Below are positions 16,491 to 26,733 of a stretch of DNA of 64,000 nt, one piece after another. Source of the DNA: Pseudomonas syringae KCTC 12500 (GTDB taxonomy: Bacteria > Pseudomonadota > Gammaproteobacteria > Pseudomonadales > Pseudomonadaceae). Each line of letters begins with the position of its first letter. Position 1 is the stretch's first letter. The notes beneath the pieces are model-generated. The model saw only the letters and a program-made list of their open reading frames with translations, searched no databases and was not told the origin of the DNA. A program made the translations under genes and the position numbers. The stretch lies in the NCBI RefSeq assembly GCF_000507185.2, contig NZ_AYTM02000002.1, positions 3,631,501-3,695,500 on the forward strand. The letters run 5' to 3'.

Positions 16491-18173
16491 ATGTTACAGA
16501 CTCGCGTTCTTGCGCCCGCCGATGGCGCGTATCAGTGCCCTCTGTTGATCAAGCGCCTGCTGTTGTCGGGCGGTCGTTATGAAAAGACGCGCGAAATTAT
16601 CTACCGTGATTCGGTCCGTTATACCTACGCGACCCTCAACGAACGCATCTGCCGCCTGGCCAATGTGCTGACGGCGGCAGGCGTGAAGGCCGGCGACACG
16701 GTGGCGGTGATGGACTGGGACAGCCACCGCTACCTGGAGTGCATGTTTGCCATCCCGATGATTGGCGCGGTCATCCACACCGTCAATGTGCGGCTTTCTC
16801 CCGAGCAGATCGCCTACACCATCAACCACGCCGATGACCGTCTGGTGCTGGTGAACAGCGAGTTCATGGCGCTGTATCAGGCCATGTCCGGACACCTGAA
16901 CACGGTCGAAAAGACCCTGTTGCTGACCGACTTGCCAGACAAGAGCGCCGACCTGCCCAACCTGGTGGGCGAGTACGAGACCCTGCTGGCTGCGGCCAGC
17001 CCCGAGTACGTGTTCGAGGATTTCGACGAAAACTCGGTCGCCACCACGTTTTACACCACCGGCACTACCGGCAACCCCAAGGGCGTGTATTTCACCCACC
17101 GCCAACTGGTGCTGCACACCATGGGCGTGGCGACCATCATGGGCTGTATCGACAGCACCCGGCTGCTGGGCACCGATGACGTCTACATGCCGATCACACC
17201 GATGTTTCACGTGCATGCCTGGGGCATTCCCTATGCGGCAACCATGCTCGGTCTGAAACAGGTGTACCCCGGCCGCTACGATCCCGAGTTGCTGGTAGAG
17301 CTGTGGCGCAGGGAGAAAGTCACCTTCTCCCATTGCGTGCCGACCATCCTGCAAATGCTCCTGAACGCCAAGTCTGCTCAGGACGTCGATTTCGGCGGCT
17401 GGAAGATCATCATTGGCGGCAGCTCCCTGACTCGCAGTCTGTATCAGGCCGCCAAATGCCGTGGCATCCAGCTCACTGCCGCTTACGGCATGTCCGAAAC
17501 CGGACCGCTCATTTCCGTAGCGCACATCAACGAAGAACTGAAAGCGGGCAGTGAAGACGAGCGCATCACCTACCGGATCAAGGCCGGCGTGCCGGGGATG
17601 CTGGTGGAGGCCGCCATCATCGATCAACAGGGCAACTCTCTCCCGGCCGACGGAGAAACCCAAGGCGAGCTGGTCTTACGTGCGCCCTGGCTGACCGGAA
17701 GCTACTTTCGCGAGCCCGAAAAAGGCGCCGAGTTGTGGGCGGGGGGCTGGTTGCATACCGGCGATGTGGCGACGCTGGACGGCATGGGTTTTATCGACAT
17801 TCGCGACCGCATCAAGGACGTGATCAAGACCGGTGGCGAATGGGTTTCGTCGCTGGAGCTCGAAGACTTGTGCAGTCGCCATCCGGCAGTGCGCGAAGTG
17901 GCAGTGGTCGGCATCGCCGATCCGCAATGGGGCGAACGTCCGTTTGCCTTGCTGGTGATTCGCGATGGCCACCAGCTCGACGCCAAGGGTTTGAAGGAGC
18001 ACCTCAAGCCGTTTGTCGAGCAAGGTCACATCAATAAGTGGGCCATTCCCAGCCAGATCGCGCTTGTTACCGAAATTCCCAAGACCAGCGTCGGCAAGCT
18101 GGACAAGAAACGCATGCGCCGGGACATCGTGGAGTGGCAAAGCAGCAACAGTGCCTTTCTCTCGACCCTCTGA
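16491..18173 (+). CDS. Fatty-acid--CoA ligase (AlkK-like AMP-dependent ligase)
   Basis: Activates a carboxylic acid, probably a medium- to long-chain fatty acid, to its CoA thioester with ATP. The 560-residue protein has the AMP-binding P-loop TTGTTGNPKG near residue 190, the YGMSETGP motif, the WLHTGDVATLD block with DRIKDVIKTGGEWVSS, and the catalytic lysine region TSVGKLDKKRMR near the C-terminus. Sequence and length resemble AlkK-type medium-chain ligases of Pseudomonas. The next genes (DUF1302, DUF1329, LAL regulator) form the same neighbourhood as PP_0763-PP_0767 of P. putida as I recall, linked to growth on fatty acids or esters. Confidence 0.88.
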   Translation: MLQTRVLAPADGAYQCPLLIKRLLLSGGRYEKTREIIYRDSVRYTYATLNERICRLANVLTAAGVKAGDTVAVMDWDSHRYLECMFAIPMIGAVIHTVNVRLSPEQIAYTINHADDRLVLVNSEFMALYQAMSGHLNTVEKTLLLTDLPDKSADLPNLVGEYETLLAAASPEYVFEDFDENSVATTFYTTGTTGNPKGVYFTHRQLVLHTMGVATIMGCIDSTRLLGTDDVYMPITPMFHVHAWGIPYAATMLGLKQVYPGRYDPELLVELWRREKVTFSHCVPTILQMLLNAKSAQDVDFGGWKIIIGGSSLTRSLYQAAKCRGIQLTAAYGMSETGPLISVAHINEELKAGSEDERITYRIKAGVPGMLVEAAIIDQQGNSLPADGETQGELVLRAPWLTGSYFREPEKGAELWAGGWLHTGDVATLDGMGFIDIRDRIKDVIKTGGEWVSSLELEDLCSRHPAVREVAVVGIADPQWGERPFALLVIRDGHQLDAKGLKEHLKPFVEQGHINKWAIPSQIALVTEIPKTSVGKLDKKRMRRDIVEWQSSNSAFLSTL

Positions 18174-18481
18174 CACCTCGGACGTGCCGTATCGGTCGGC
18201 GACGGCACGTGTCTGCGCTGCAGGTCCTGCTCTGTGACTTGCCAAATTTGCAAATTACGCCATCCTCCCCGCACATGTTTTTTGGCGGCTTCCCGGAAAC
18301 GGGCGGTCCAGAGGCGTTGGTCCTGCAAATCACACTTTAGAGGGATCTAGCGTCAGAGCGTGCTGGCTATAGTCTGCACCGGGAATGGCAAGAACGGACC
18401 TGGCGCGTGTGTTGATTCGATGACTGATTCGTTTCTGGATTTCCCCACCGCCATAACAATAAAACACAAGGAGTAGCGTCG

Positions 18482-20419
18482 ATGACAAGCACATCCCCCT
18501 TCTGGCGTCGGGCCAGGCTGCCTCTGGCTGTCAGCCTTGCCTCTTCGCTCGCCGGCCCGGCTTTTGCCGTGACCTTCAACGTCGGCGAGATCGAAGGCAG
18601 TTTCGACTCGTCGCTGTCGGTGGGCGCGAGCTGGTCGACGGCCAATCCCAACAAGAACCTGATCGGCGCCAACAACGGCGGGCGTGGTTTGTCGCAAACG
18701 TCCGATGACGGTCACTTGAACTTCAAGCGTGGGGAGACGTTTTCGAAGATATTCAAGGGCATTCATGATCTGGAACTTAAGTACGGCGATACCGGTGTTT
18801 TCCTGCGCGGCAAATACTGGTACGACTTCGAGCTCAAGGATGAAAACCGCGAGTTCAAGGACATCAGCGACTCGGGCCGCAAGGAGGGCGCCAAGTCGTC
18901 CGGGTTCCAGTTGCTCGACGCCTTCGTCTATCACAACTATTCGATTGCCGATCAGCCGGGCGCGGTGCGCTTTGGCAAGCAGGTCATCAGTTGGGGGGAA
19001 AGTACCTTCATTCAGGGCGGCATCAACAGCGTCAACCCGGTCGATGTCTCGGCCTTCCGGCGACCCGGGTCGGAAATCAAGGAAGGCCTGATTCCGGTCA
19101 ACATGTTCTACCTGTCGCAGAGCCTGACCGACAACCTGTCTGCCGAAGGTTTCTACCAGCTGGAATGGGACCAGACGGTCGTCGACAACTGCGGCACCTT
19201 CTTCTCGCAACCGGATGTGATTGCCGATGGCTGCAACAACAACCTCGCGGTCTTGCGCAGCCGCAGCGGCCTGAACAGCTCGCTGACGGCGGCCGGTCTG
19301 CCTGCCGGGGCGCGCGGTGCGGTGTTCAATTCACTGTCGCAGCAGGGCGTGGTGTTCGGCAACCCGGATGAGGGCGCGGTGGTGCGCCGAGGCCCTGACC
19401 GCGATGCGCGTGACAGCGGCCAGTTCGGTTTCGCCTTGCGTTACAACTTCGAACCGCTGGACACCGAGTTCGGCGCGTACATGATGAATTACCACAGCCG
19501 TGCACCGATTTTCAGCGGGCGCGGCGGCTCTGCTGCTTCGTTCAGTCCGCAAGGGCTGGTCGGTTCGCTGGTTCGCAATGGCATTCCTGCCAGCACTGCC
19601 GCCGCGCTGGCCCCCAGTCTGCTGCCGGTGGTGGTGGCAGGCAACTCCAGTTACTACGTCGAATACCCCGAAGACATTCGTCTGTACGGCCTGAGCTTCT
19701 CGACCACGCTGCCCACCGGCACGGCGTGGAGCGGCGAGATCAGTTATCGCCCCAACGCGCCGATTCAGGTCAATACCACCGACATCCTCTATTCGGGTAT
19801 TTCGCCGCTCAACCCCAATGTGTCGCTACTCAGCGGGCAGCCGAATACGGATCAAGCCGGTTATCGCCGCAAAGAAATCACCCAGATGCAGACCACATTT
19901 ACTCAGTTCTTCGATCAGGTCATGGGCGCCGAGCGTCTGACGGTGGTCGGTGAAGTGGGCTGGACTCACGTGGGCGGGCTCGAAAGCACCTCCAAAATCC
20001 GTTATGGACGCGATCCGGTGTACGGCCCGGGGCCGCTGCCTGGCGGTCAATGCGCAACGTTGAACGCCGGCACGCTGACCGGTGCCGAGCAGAATAACCT
20101 GACCCGCTATTGCGAAGACGACGGCTTTACCACCGCCAACTCCTGGGGCTACCGCGCCCGTGCCATCTGGGATTACAACAGCGTGTTCGCCGGGGTCAAC
20201 CTCAAGCCGAGCGTGGCCTGGTCGCATGACGTCAAAGGCTATTCACCCGGCCCAGGTGGCAACTTCGAAGAGGGGCGCAAGGCCGTCAGCCTGGGGCTCG
20301 ATGCCGAGTACCAGAACACCTACACCGCGAACCTTTCCTACACCAACTTCTTTGATGGCAAGTACACCACGGTCGATGACCGGGACTTCGTGGCGCTGAG
20401 CTTCGGCATGAACTTCTAA
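18482..20419 (+). CDS. DUF1302 family outer-membrane protein
   Basis: A 645-residue exported protein: N-terminal signal peptide of about 30 residues ending GPAFA, then a long beta-rich region with alternating aromatic and polar residues. It ends in ALSFGMNF, and a terminal phenylalanine is the signal for outer-membrane barrel assembly. It carries DUF1302 features such as GKQVISWGESTFIQGGIN and VDVSAFRRPG. AAGGAG nine nt upstream supports the start. It is followed after 28 nt by DUF1329; in P. putida the pair is associated with use of fatty acid esters (recalled). A transport or surface lipase-helper role is inferred. Confidence 0.88.
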   Translation: MTSTSPFWRRARLPLAVSLASSLAGPAFAVTFNVGEIEGSFDSSLSVGASWSTANPNKNLIGANNGGRGLSQTSDDGHLNFKRGETFSKIFKGIHDLELKYGDTGVFLRGKYWYDFELKDENREFKDISDSGRKEGAKSSGFQLLDAFVYHNYSIADQPGAVRFGKQVISWGESTFIQGGINSVNPVDVSAFRRPGSEIKEGLIPVNMFYLSQSLTDNLSAEGFYQLEWDQTVVDNCGTFFSQPDVIADGCNNNLAVLRSRSGLNSSLTAAGLPAGARGAVFNSLSQQGVVFGNPDEGAVVRRGPDRDARDSGQFGFALRYNFEPLDTEFGAYMMNYHSRAPIFSGRGGSAASFSPQGLVGSLVRNGIPASTAAALAPSLLPVVVAGNSSYYVEYPEDIRLYGLSFSTTLPTGTAWSGEISYRPNAPIQVNTTDILYSGISPLNPNVSLLSGQPNTDQAGYRRKEITQMQTTFTQFFDQVMGAERLTVVGEVGWTHVGGLESTSKIRYGRDPVYGPGPLPGGQCATLNAGTLTGAEQNNLTRYCEDDGFTTANSWGYRARAIWDYNSVFAGVNLKPSVAWSHDVKGYSPGPGGNFEEGRKAVSLGLDAEYQNTYTANLSYTNFFDGKYTTVDDRDFVALSFGMNF

Positions 20420-20447
20420 GAACATGGTTTTCAGGATGACGACGAAC

Positions 20448-21812
20448 ATGAAAATAACAAAAAATCTGTTGCAGGCCGGGGTTCTGGGGATGTCGCTGCT
20501 GGCGACCGGTGTGATGGCTGCGGTGTCCGAGTCCGAAGCGGCGAAGCTGGGCACCTCACTGACGCCGATGGGCGCGGAAAAGGCCGGTAATGCGGCCAAC
20601 ACCATTCCGGCCTGGAGCCCGATGCCGAAAAACGCCGGGGCGGTGGACAGCAAGGGTTTCCTTGCCAACCCGTACGCCAGTGAAAAACCGCTGTTCATCA
20701 TCACCGCGGCCAATGTCGAGCAGTACAAGGACAAGCTGGCGCCGGGCCAATACGCGATGTTCAAGCGTTACCCGGACAGCTACCGGATTCCGGTCTACCC
20801 GACCCGTCGCGGTGCTACCGTGCCGGATGATGTGTTCGCCGCGATCAAAAAGAATGCCACCACCACCAAGCTGGTCGGTGGCGGCAGTGGTCTGGAAAAC
20901 TTCGATACGGCCATCCCGTTCCCGATCCCGGCCAGCGGTGTCGAGGTCATCTGGAACCACATCACCCGCTACCGGGGCGGCAGCGTCAAGCGTCTGGTCA
21001 CCCAGGCCACGCCACAGCCCAACGGCTCCTACAGCCTGGTGTATTTCTCCGATCAGTTCGTGTTTCGCGACAAGATGAGGGATTTCGACCCGAAAAATCC
21101 AGGCAACGTGCTGTTCTACTTCAAGCAGGAAGTCACCGCCCCGGCGCGTCTGGCCGGTGGCGTGCTGCTGGTGCATGAAACCCTCGATCAAGTGAAGGAG
21201 CCGCGCTCGGCATGGCTTTACAACGCCGGTCAACGCCGCGTCCGTCGTGCGCCGCAGGTGTCCTATGACGGGCCGGGTACTGCGTCCGACGGGCTGCGCA
21301 CGTCAGACAACCTCGACATGTACAACGGTGCGCCGGATCGCTATGACTGGAAACTGATCGGCAAGCAGGAAATGTACATCGCCTCCAACAGCCACAAGCT
21401 GGACGATCCGACGCTCAAGTACGCCGACATCATCAAGGCCGGCCATATCAACCAGGACCTGACCCGCTACGAGCTGCGCCGCGTCTGGCACGTGACCGCC
21501 ACCCTCAAGGAAGGGCAGCGTCATATCTATGCCAAGCGTGACTTCTTCATTGATGAAGACACCTGGCAGGCCGCGGTCATCGACCATTACGACGGACGTG
21601 GTCAGCTGTGGCGCGTGGCCGAGGCGCACTCGGAAAACTACTACGACAAGCAAGTGCCGTGGTACGCGGTAGAAACGCTGTACGACCTGCAATCGGGTCG
21701 CTACGTGGCGCTGGGCATGAAGAACGAAGAGAAGAAAGCCTACGAGTTCGGCTTCACGGCCGGCACCAGCGACTTCACCCCCAACGCGCTGCGTCAGGAA
21801 GGGGTTCGTTGA
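20448..21812 (+). CDS. DUF1329 family periplasmic protein
   Basis: A 454-residue exported protein. MKITKNLLQAGVLGMSLLAT starts a typical signal peptide cleaved after VMA. The mature part fits DUF1329, structurally related to LolA/LolB-like lipid-binding folds (family knowledge), and contains GQRRVRRAPQVSYDGPGT and MYIASNSHKLDD. Other in-frame ATGs at 20424 and 20436 are possible; AGGA at 20433 favours the chosen one, though at 11 nt it is somewhat distant. It is probably the periplasmic partner of the DUF1302 barrel. A rho-independent terminator follows. Confidence 0.87.
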   Translation: MKITKNLLQAGVLGMSLLATGVMAAVSESEAAKLGTSLTPMGAEKAGNAANTIPAWSPMPKNAGAVDSKGFLANPYASEKPLFIITAANVEQYKDKLAPGQYAMFKRYPDSYRIPVYPTRRGATVPDDVFAAIKKNATTTKLVGGGSGLENFDTAIPFPIPASGVEVIWNHITRYRGGSVKRLVTQATPQPNGSYSLVYFSDQFVFRDKMRDFDPKNPGNVLFYFKQEVTAPARLAGGVLLVHETLDQVKEPRSAWLYNAGQRRVRRAPQVSYDGPGTASDGLRTSDNLDMYNGAPDRYDWKLIGKQEMYIASNSHKLDDPTLKYADIIKAGHINQDLTRYELRRVWHVTATLKEGQRHIYAKRDFFIDEDTWQAAVIDHYDGRGQLWRVAEAHSENYYDKQVPWYAVETLYDLQSGRYVALGMKNEEKKAYEFGFTAGTSDFTPNALRQEGVR

Positions 21813-21856
21813 TACCTGATCGATACACGCTGTAGCCCAGCGTCTGCCTCGTGCTC

Positions 21857-21887
21857 CTGAAAAGCCCCTTGAACGGGGCTTTTTCAG
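21857..21887 (+). terminator. Rho-independent terminator
   Basis: AAAAGCCCC (21860-21868) pairs with GGGGCTTTT (21875-21883) across a 6-nt loop and runs into five T residues. It ends the DUF1302-DUF1329 operon. Confidence 0.9.
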
Positions 21888-22021
21888 TTGTGGAAAGTGG
21901 CCTTATAAGTCGTAGGAATTTTGTTACAGTCTTTTCGGTGATGGCCTTTCAAAAGTAGCGATTTACCCGCTAGTCTCCGAACACCGCGATGCCGAAACAA
22001 CGATTCCTACACGAGCCGGCC

Positions 22022-24751
22022 ATGACTGATCTGTCCCGAATGCAAGGGTTTGCAGACGGCGCGATTCCTGCGTTGGAAAGGCGATTTTTCCGTCCACCTC
22101 TGCCCGAGGGTTATGTTCCCCGTTCGCGCCTGTGTCAGCGTCTCGATGCAGGGCTTGGCGGCCGACTGCTGCTGGTCTGCGCCCCGGCCGGGTTCGGCAA
22201 GAGTTCGCTGGCTGTCGAGTTCTGTCAGGGGTTGCCGGACAACTGGCAAAACGTATGGCTGGGTCTTAGCGCGCGGGACAGCGACCCGGGCCGTTTTCTA
22301 GAGCGGTTGCTGGCCAGCCTTCAACAATTCTTCCCGCAACTGGGCGCGCAGGCGATGGGCCTGCTGAAGATGCGCCAGCGCCACCAGCCGTTCGCCTTCG
22401 AGGAGTGGCTCGACAGTCTGCTCGACGAACTGGCCATGCACCTGATGTTGAGCAAACCGTTGTTGCTGGTGCTCGATGACTATCATCTGGCCCAGGGGCC
22501 GGTACTCGATCGCTGCCTGCAGTTCCTTCTCAATCACCTGCCGGCCGGGCTGGTAGTCATGGTGACCAGCCGACAGCGCCCAGACTGGCATCTGGCACGC
22601 TTGCGTCTGACGCGGCAGCTGCTGGAAATCAACGAACAGGACCTGCGCCTCACGCACGCCGAATCCATGGCAGTGCTGGGCCAGCACAGCGGCTCGCTCG
22701 ATAGCGAGGCGTTGCAAAGCCTGATTCAGCGTAGCGAAGGCTGGGTCGCCGGGCTGCGCTTCTGGTTGCTGGCGGCGTCCGAAGCCGGTGATGAAAGCGC
22801 CTTGTCCCAGGCGCTGCGCGGCAGTGAGGTGCTGATTCGCGAGTACCTGCTGGAAGAAGTGATCGACTGCCTGCCTGCCGATGTTCAGGCGTTTCTCTAC
22901 GACACCGCCTGCCTGGAACGCTTTTGCGCCGAGCTGTGCGACGCCGCGCGGGATGGTCACGACAGCGCCGAGATGCTGGGTTATCTGCAGGCGCATCAGG
23001 TTTTTCTGGTGCCGCTGGACGAGCAGGGCCACTGGTTTCGCTATCACCACCTGTTTTCCGATCTGTTGCGCGCTCGTCAGGCGGCCGGCGCACCGCCGAC
23101 CCGCCTGCACCTCAATGCCTGCCGCTGGTTCAGCGCTCAGGGCCAACTGGACGAAGCGGTCGAGCAGGCGTTGCGCGCCGGGCATCTGGATGTGGCGGCC
23201 AATCTGGTGCAGAACCTCTCCGAAGAGCAACTGCTGGCCGAACAGAACGTCGGCATGCTGCTGCGCTGGAAGATGGATTTGCCGGATGACCTGCTGACCA
23301 GCACGCCTCGCCTGATCGTGCTCTACGCCTGGGCGCTGGGGCTGGCCTGCCAGCTGGATGCCGCCGAAGAGCTGGCCAATCAGCTGAGCCGGTTTCTGCC
23401 GGCGCCCTCGGCAACCGCTCAGAAATCCATGCTCGCCCAATGGCTGGCACTCAGCGGCATCATCGCCCGCGGTCGCGGAGACAGTGACAAGACTCAGCGC
23501 TACTGCACCGAAGCCCTGCTGAGCCTGCCGGAAAGACGTTATGGGCAGCGGCTGGTGTGCCTGTCGACACTGGCCAACCTCGCGGTCGCCAACGGTGATC
23601 TGTGGCGCGCCCGCGTGTTGAATCGTGATGCGCTGGAACTGGCTCAGCGGGTCGCCAATCCGTTGTTCGAGGCGCTGGCGCATTACGACCGCGCCCGAGT
23701 CCTGCAGGCGCGGGGCGAAATTCTCCGCGCGCTCGAGGAAGTACGACAGGGGCAGCAACGCCTCAAAGGCTTGTCCACCATTCGGCTGTACGCGGTCCGC
23801 GCGCGTCTGACGCTGTATGAGGGCTACTTGCTGACCCTGCGTCTGCAGGTGGACGAGGGGCGGGTGTTATTGCTGGCCGGCCTGGCCGAGGCGCGCGCCT
23901 GTCGCGACATCAGCGTACTGATCGGTCACTGCGTGATCGCTACCATGGAAGGCTGCGCCGGCCGCTTTGCCGAAGCCTTCGCTGAACTCGCCGAAGCCGA
24001 ACGGCTGATGCACATCTGGGACGTGCCGCCGATCTATTATCTGGCGATGATTACCCTGGTCAAATGCGAGCTGTGGCTGTTGCAGGGGCGCATGGACCTT
24101 GCCGAAGCGTGGCTGCTGCGCCTGACGCAGACCTACAACGGCGGCCTCGGCGCTGCTGCCCCGGAATGCCATCCACAATTGCCACAACACATCGAGTTGC
24201 AGCGTGCCGTACTCGAACGATTGCAGGGTGATGGCGTTGCCTGCGAACAGCGCTTGCAGGCGCTCGAACGGCGCGCTCAGGAGGTGGGGGCGAAACTGCT
24301 TGGACTGATCGCCATGACCCAGCAGATCGGCCTGCTGCTGAGCCAGGCGCGATGCGACGAGGCGCGGGCATTGTTGCTGCGCAGCCTGCCCGCAGCGTCC
24401 GGCGGCGCACTGATACCGTTCAAGGCGCTGATTGGCGAGCACCCCCGGTGGCTGCATGAGCAACTTCTGCACCTGCCACCCTGTCGGGTTCAAGCTGCAT
24501 TGCTGGAAAAGCTCCCGGCCTGTTGCACGCCGTCGCCCGAGCCGGCCCATGGCGGCGATTGCCTCAGCGTGCGCGAACTGGGTGTGCTGCAACTGATTGC
24601 ACAGGGCTGTTCCAATCAGGAGATCAGCGAGCAGTTGTTCATCTCCCTGCACACCGTCAAGACCCACGCCAGCCACATCAACAGCAAGCTGGGGGTCGAG
24701 CGTCGCACTCAAGCGGTGGCGAGGGCCAAGACGCTGGGCTTGCTGGCTTGA
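22022..24751 (+). CDS. LAL/MalT-type LuxR-family transcriptional activator
   Basis: Large ATP-binding regulator of 909 residues. The N-terminal STAND ATPase has Walker A APAGFGKSS (residues 54-62) and a Walker B-like LLLVLDDYHLAQ. The middle is a long helical, TPR-like region, and the last 65 residues are a LuxR helix-turn-helix (LSVRELGVLQLIAQG, NQEISEQLFISLHTVKTHAS). It probably controls the preceding fatty-acid/ester operon, by position. An in-frame ATG at 21989 would add 11 residues; neither start has a strong ribosome-binding site. Confidence 0.9.
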   Translation: MTDLSRMQGFADGAIPALERRFFRPPLPEGYVPRSRLCQRLDAGLGGRLLLVCAPAGFGKSSLAVEFCQGLPDNWQNVWLGLSARDSDPGRFLERLLASLQQFFPQLGAQAMGLLKMRQRHQPFAFEEWLDSLLDELAMHLMLSKPLLLVLDDYHLAQGPVLDRCLQFLLNHLPAGLVVMVTSRQRPDWHLARLRLTRQLLEINEQDLRLTHAESMAVLGQHSGSLDSEALQSLIQRSEGWVAGLRFWLLAASEAGDESALSQALRGSEVLIREYLLEEVIDCLPADVQAFLYDTACLERFCAELCDAARDGHDSAEMLGYLQAHQVFLVPLDEQGHWFRYHHLFSDLLRARQAAGAPPTRLHLNACRWFSAQGQLDEAVEQALRAGHLDVAANLVQNLSEEQLLAEQNVGMLLRWKMDLPDDLLTSTPRLIVLYAWALGLACQLDAAEELANQLSRFLPAPSATAQKSMLAQWLALSGIIARGRGDSDKTQRYCTEALLSLPERRYGQRLVCLSTLANLAVANGDLWRARVLNRDALELAQRVANPLFEALAHYDRARVLQARGEILRALEEVRQGQQRLKGLSTIRLYAVRARLTLYEGYLLTLRLQVDEGRVLLLAGLAEARACRDISVLIGHCVIATMEGCAGRFAEAFAELAEAERLMHIWDVPPIYYLAMITLVKCELWLLQGRMDLAEAWLLRLTQTYNGGLGAAAPECHPQLPQHIELQRAVLERLQGDGVACEQRLQALERRAQEVGAKLLGLIAMTQQIGLLLSQARCDEARALLLRSLPAASGGALIPFKALIGEHPRWLHEQLLHLPPCRVQAALLEKLPACCTPSPEPAHGGDCLSVRELGVLQLIAQGCSNQEISEQLFISLHTVKTHASHINSKLGVERRTQAVARAKTLGLLA

Positions 24752-24775
24752 CGACGATGGAGTTTACCGGGCCAC

Positions 24776-25963
24776 TCAGGCCGGACTGCCCGCCCACAGC
24801 GTATCGACTTCTTCCAGCCCCCAGTCGGTGGTTTTTTCGATTCTGAGGATTCCGTCCGGGTCGGAAGGGCAGCCCAGGTCGATGACTTGTGCGGCGAACG
24901 TCTTGCCGGTGCGCGCCGACATGAAAACCTTCACTTTCGGTTTCAGCAGCGACGCCTCACCTTGTTCGACCACCACGCCGAGGCGCCCGCTTTCCAGGCG
25001 TACCAGTGTGCCGATCGGGTAAATACCCACGGTCTTGACGAAGCTTTGAAAAACCATATCGTCAAAATGCCCCTTCCATGACGCCATCTCGCGAATCGAA
25101 TGGGCAACGCCCCAGCCCTTTTTGTAAGGGCGGTCGGAGGTGACGGCGTCATACACGTCGCACACCGCGCCCATGCGCGCAAAGATACTGATCTGGTCGC
25201 CTTTCAGGCCGTGCGGATAGCCCGAGCCGTCGACTTTCTCATGGTGATGCAGGCAGACATCGATCACCGACGCGGCCACGGGCTGCGTGTCCATGAGTAT
25301 CTTCACGCCCAGCTCGGGGTGGGCCTTAATGATCTCGAATTCGTCGCGGGTCAGGCGGCCCGGTTTGTTGAGCACCGCCGAGGCAATCATCATTTTGCCG
25401 ACATCGTGCATCAGTCCGGCCACACCGGCCTCACGGACCTGATCGTCAGGCATGCCCATGCGTTTGGCCAGCGCAACCATCAACGCGCAGACCGCCACCG
25501 AGTGCATGTAGGTGTACTCGTCGGAGGTCTTCAGGCGGGACAGGCTGATCAGCGCGTGCGGATGGCGCAGGATCGAATTGGAGATTTCCTCCACCAGCAA
25601 CTGCACATTGCCGACATCCATGGCCCGGCCCATGCGTGCTTCGGTAAACATGGACATGACCGCGTCTCTGGCCCGTCCGCAGATCAGCCTGGCGCGTAGA
25701 ACTTCCGTTTCGAGACTGGCCGGAGTTGTATCCTCGCTGGCCGATGGCGATGCGGGTGAGGTCTGGGGTGTCACTACACGGCTTTTACCGGTTTCGATCC
25801 AGACTTCTTTAGTGCCCGATTGCTGAATACGCTTGAGCACTTCAACGTCATCGAGAATGACTTCGACCAGGCCTATCCAGAACGGATCATTGGTCCAGCG
25901 GCGGCAGATTTTGTGGATGTACATGCCCAGGGCAAGCTCAGCCACAGGTATTTTTTTCAGCAT
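24776..25963 (-). CDS. HD-GYP domain cyclic-di-GMP phosphodiesterase
   Basis: A 395-residue cytoplasmic signalling enzyme. The N-terminal region (about 1-60) looks like the DUF3391 extension often paired with HD-GYP. The catalytic half has HD at 186-187 (MHDVGKM), HHHEK at 239-243, the GYP signature in GSGYP (246-250), and conserved aspartates at 269 and 272. All metal ligands visible to me are intact, so hydrolysis of c-di-GMP to GMP is expected. AGGTGG 6 nt upstream fixes the ATG; the open frame continues to 26011. It converges with the LAL regulator 24 nt away. Confidence 0.92.
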   Translation of the reverse strand: MLKKIPVAELALGMYIHKICRRWTNDPFWIGLVEVILDDVEVLKRIQQSGTKEVWIETGKSRVVTPQTSPASPSASEDTTPASLETEVLRARLICGRARDAVMSMFTEARMGRAMDVGNVQLLVEEISNSILRHPHALISLSRLKTSDEYTYMHSVAVCALMVALAKRMGMPDDQVREAGVAGLMHDVGKMMIASAVLNKPGRLTRDEFEIIKAHPELGVKILMDTQPVAASVIDVCLHHHEKVDGSGYPHGLKGDQISIFARMGAVCDVYDAVTSDRPYKKGWGVAHSIREMASWKGHFDDMVFQSFVKTVGIYPIGTLVRLESGRLGVVVEQGEASLLKPKVKVFMSARTGKTFAAQVIDLGCPSDPDGILRIEKTTDWGLEEVDTLWAGSPA

Positions 25964-26183
25964 GCTCAGCCACCTGCGTGCGTAGGCATGCCAGGCAGCG
26001 GGTAAGCGCAACGAGCATACGAAGGGCTGCTGGCGGGTATCAGCAGAATGCAGGCGCTATTGATCGACATGACGTCACCCCGTTGACTGCAAGGATTGTT
26101 CTAATCTCACAATGCCAGTATACGGGGCTGTCGCAAAAAATCATGTCTATTTGGTGCATTCTGGCGGGTTCATTCTCAAGCCT

Positions 26184-26720
26184 TCAGGCCACTGGCGTTT
26201 CGCTCGGCAGGTGATGATAGCGACGGCCGAAGTAGACCAATGCATCTGCACCGCTCTGATGCCTGATATCCACCACCTCGCAGAACAGAATGTCATGCGT
26301 GCCGACGCTGACCGACTGACTCACCTTGCAGTCGAGCGCCAGCTTTGCGCTGTCGAGGATCGGCGCGCCGGTCACTCCGGCCTCCCACTGGCCGCAGGCA
26401 AAGCGCTCCTGCTGGGAGCTCTTGCCGCCGAACAGGTTGGACAAATCCTGCTGACCATGGCCTAGCGTATTGACGCACAACCTGCCGTTTTCGATGAAGG
26501 CGTCATACACCGATGCACTGCGGTTGATACACACCAGCAGCGTCGGCGGTTGATCCGTCACGCTGCATACGGCGGTCGCGGTAAAGCCGGCGCGTCCGCC
26601 AGGGCCGCCGGTGGTGATCACGTTGACGGCGGCGGCCAGGCCGGACATCGCATCGCGAAACGCGAGCTGGCTGACAGCAGCGATGGGCAGAATGGCGGGA
26701 GCTGCAGAGGAGGTAGGCAT
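26184..26720 (-). CDS. rutF: Flavin reductase RutF
   Basis: NAD(P)H:FMN reductase that supplies reduced flavin to RutA. The 178-residue protein has the flavin-reductase core: [40 protein letters not shown] and ILFCEVVDI. It is the last gene of the minus-strand rutABCDF operon, starting 13 nt after the rutD stop codon. The next expected genes of the E. coli order (rutG) and rutE are absent; instead the HD-GYP gene follows after 220 nt. Confidence 0.92.
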   Translation of the reverse strand: MPTSSAAPAILPIAAVSQLAFRDAMSGLAAAVNVITTGGPGGRAGFTATAVCSVTDQPPTLLVCINRSASVYDAFIENGRLCVNTLGHGQQDLSNLFGGKSSQQERFACGQWEAGVTGAPILDSAKLALDCKVSQSVSVGTHDILFCEVVDIRHQSGADALVYFGRRYHHLPSETPVA

Positions 26721-26733
26721 GGGATGAGTCCTT

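Noticed and set aside
16494..17663. A 389-codon minus-strand frame opposite the AMP ligase
   Set aside because: Same artefact; no recognisable domain, while the plus-strand ligase has all family motifs.
22298..23758. A 486-codon minus-strand frame inside the LAL regulator gene
   Set aside because: Gln/Arg-rich shadow of a strongly supported regulator gene.
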